Shown here one piece after another: positions 63,890 through 64,000 of a stretch of DNA of 64,000 nucleotides. A model generated the notes under the pieces. It was not told where the DNA came from. It did no database searches and was given only the letters and a program-made list of their open reading frames with translations. Source of the stretch: Acidicapsa ligni (GTDB lineage Bacteria > Acidobacteriota > Terriglobia > Terriglobales > Acidobacteriaceae); assembly GCF_025685655.1 (NCBI RefSeq), contig NZ_JAGSYG010000006.1:62001-126000 (forward strand). The letters are read 5' to 3'. Made by a program: the position numbers and the translations under genes. How positions within the stretch are numbered: the first letter of the stretch is position 1; each line of letters begins with the position of its first letter.

Positions 63890-64000
63890 ATGAGCGAAAC
63901 CATTTTGATTCACTACTCGGGCGCGGATCGCCCTGGGTTGACGACGCAACTTACGGGGATTCTGGCGGAGTTTGGCGCGGGCGTGTTGGATATTCACCAG
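63890..64000 (+). CDS. serB: Phosphoserine phosphatase, 5' part (cut by window end)
   Basis: The first 37 residues: METILIHYSGADRPG-type start (SETILIHYSGADRPGLTTQL), an ACT domain beginning that is typical of long SerB proteins. Final step of serine synthesis. It continues past the right edge. Confidence 0.75.
   Translation, partial: MSETILIHYSGADRPGLTTQLTGILAEFGAGVLDIHQ

Overview
The window reads as a chromosomal segment of a soil Acidobacteriota, most likely family Acidobacteriaceae (Terriglobus/Granulicella/Edaphobacter-like). This is inference from gene content: VWFA-type secreted proteins of the acidobacterial kind, NHL/MBG secreted proteins, a plant/fungal-type N-glycanase, an M28 glutamate-carboxypeptidase-like enzyme, GH31, many TTG/GTG starts and moderate-to-high GC. 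No 16S or other rRNA, tRNA, CRISPR, transposase or prophage is visible. The window is cut at both ends, through a PNGase A-like gene on the left and serB on the right.

Layout. 1-11 kb: minus-strand housekeeping block (N-glycanase, rpoZ, gmk, yicC, MsbA-like ABC exporter, VanZ-like protein, rapZ, hpf, a 2-TM protein and a sodium:solute symporter), divergent from mtnA. 11-20 kb: giant NHL/MBG secreted protein, small membrane protein, mscL with a zinc-ribbon tail, cytochrome P460, a Clp_N-membrane protein and an M28 peptidase. 20-24 kb: cytochrome c maturation operon ccmE-ccmA-ybaK-ccmB-ccmC-ccmD, with a cysteine-type CcmE. 19.9-26.6 kb: four scattered copies of an unrecognised single-TM micro-protein family (MHDLLIA...), interleaved with the ccm operon and a TetR/SDR pair. 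26-33 kb: DAHP synthase, YVTN lipoprotein, winged-helix regulator, YihY/BrkB, cold-shock protein, queG, STAS and a cupin. 33-42 kb: VWA protein, GH31 glycosidase, glycosyltransferase 2, STN-domain protein, NUDIX and an alpha/beta hydrolase. 42-49 kb: ubiX, purB, glutaredoxin-like, tadA, the agmatine deiminase/N-carbamoylputrescine amidase pair and an acyltransferase. 50-54 kb: icd, mdh, an outer-membrane-like protein and two cyclophilins. 55-64 kb: second VWA protein, CHASE3-PAS histidine kinase, second VanZ-like protein, acs, LolA-like and phospholipase C-like exported proteins, and the start of serB.

How genes work together. icd, mdh and acs feed the TCA cycle and acetate activation. The two agu genes convert agmatine to putrescine. 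The ccm cluster supplies c-type heme attachment, and one gene nearby (cytochrome P460, CxxCH) would need it. hpf and rapZ are regulatory genes normally near rpoN, but rpoN is not seen here.

Most interesting signals: (1) the four-member MHDLL micro-protein family, two copies of which share a duplicated leader whose hairpin shows base-pair-preserving changes next to the Shine-Dalgarno; (2) a composite dispersed repeat (a GATTCCC/GGGAAT hairpin core plus a degenerate GCAACT/TTGCCC hexamer array) in three intergenic places; (3) CXXXY-type CcmE with ybaK embedded in the operon; (4) many 12-19 bp tandem duplications at gene borders. All calls were made by eye with no database search.
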